Below, piece by piece: positions 5,619 through 5,761 of a stretch of DNA of 5,761 nt. Both the position numbers and the translations under genes were made by a program. Under the pieces are notes generated by a model that was not told the origin of the DNA, made no database searches, and saw only the letters and a program-made list of their open reading frames with translations. The DNA is from Lachnospiraceae bacterium (GTDB lineage Bacteria > Bacillota > Clostridia > Lachnospirales > Lachnospiraceae): NCBI GenBank assembly GCA_021204285.1, contig JAJPZP010000100.1:1-5761 (forward strand), written 5' to 3'. The stretch's first letter is position 1, and every line of letters begins with the position of its first letter.

Positions 5619-5761
5619 ATGAATTGGTTGGACAATCAGGAATATGATTATGAGGATGAACCCATCCGGCTCACGCCGGAGCGGGTAAAAAGTCTCCCGC
5701 CGAAGGAATACCGGAAAATGCGGGAGCTTGCCTTTGGCTCGCCTTTTTCACGCAACAACGA
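5619..5761 (+). CDS. N-terminus of an unidentified protein, 3' end outside the window
   Basis: The frame is open from ATG 5619 to the window edge (47 complete codons). AGGA lies 8 bases upstream and a good promoter sits about 40 bases upstream. An in-frame ATG at 5592 has no ribosome-binding site. The visible part is hydrophilic and strongly acidic at the start (NQEYDYEDEP, residues 6-15). Basic, proline-containing sequence follows (LTPERVKSLPPKEYRKMREL, 18-37), then AFGSPFSRNN. There is no signal peptide or membrane segment, so it is probably cytoplasmic. From memory the YRKMREL...SPFSRNN stretch resembles the start of large TerB N-terminal-domain proteins of clostridia. That is a weak impression and no function is assigned. 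Confidence 0.6.
   Translation, partial: MNWLDNQEYDYEDEPIRLTPERVKSLPPKEYRKMRELAFGSPFSRNN

Noticed and set aside
5117..5635. Minus-strand open frame opposite bioY
   Set aside because: It runs through the bioY terminator and antisense to a clear BioY gene. The translated product has no family features.

Overview
The window looks like the chromosome of an anaerobic gut-type Firmicute, probably Lachnospiraceae (Clostridium cluster XIVa). This is inferred from strong AGGAG-type ribosome-binding sites, sigma-A-like promoters, a BirA-type operator in front of a stand-alone bioY, and the character of the proteins. No rRNA, tRNA or CRISPR array is visible. No gene-free stretch exceeds 300 bases.

Left part (1-1191, minus strand). 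An AAA-type ATPase with a DUF4143-like C-terminus runs off the left edge. Its promoter is embedded in an array of three 16-bp direct repeats at an exact 32-bp pitch. The array ends in a sequence shaped like a transposon terminus (5'-TG on the minus strand). That terminus abuts a phosphopentomutase gene (deoB) cut off after about 90 of roughly 390 codons. The simplest reading is that a mobile element, or a rearrangement at its end, interrupted deoB and placed the ATPase behind it.

Centre (1191-3592, minus strand). An FGGY-family sugar kinase, uridine phosphorylase (udp) and the broken deoB form a tight operon: 27 bases between kinase and udp, and a TAATG overlap between udp and deoB. A good promoter lies ahead of the kinase. 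Its leader contains a hairpin whose 5' arm holds a strong Shine-Dalgarno sequence for a possible 15-residue leader peptide. Intact, the operon would salvage uridine to ribose-1-phosphate and then to ribose-5-phosphate. Here the second step is lost at this locus.

Right-centre (3593-4663, minus strand). A lipoprotein N-acetylmuramoyl-L-alanine amidase has a lipobox, an acidic linker, an SH3b domain and an Amidase_3 catalytic domain, with its own promoter.

Right part (plus strand). Divergent from the amidase is bioY, the biotin-binding S component of an ECF transporter. A perfect 10-bp inverted repeat of BirA-operator type overlaps its -10 box, and a strong intrinsic terminator follows the gene. 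A further promoter then drives a gene that runs off the right edge; only its first 47 complete codons are seen and its function is not established.
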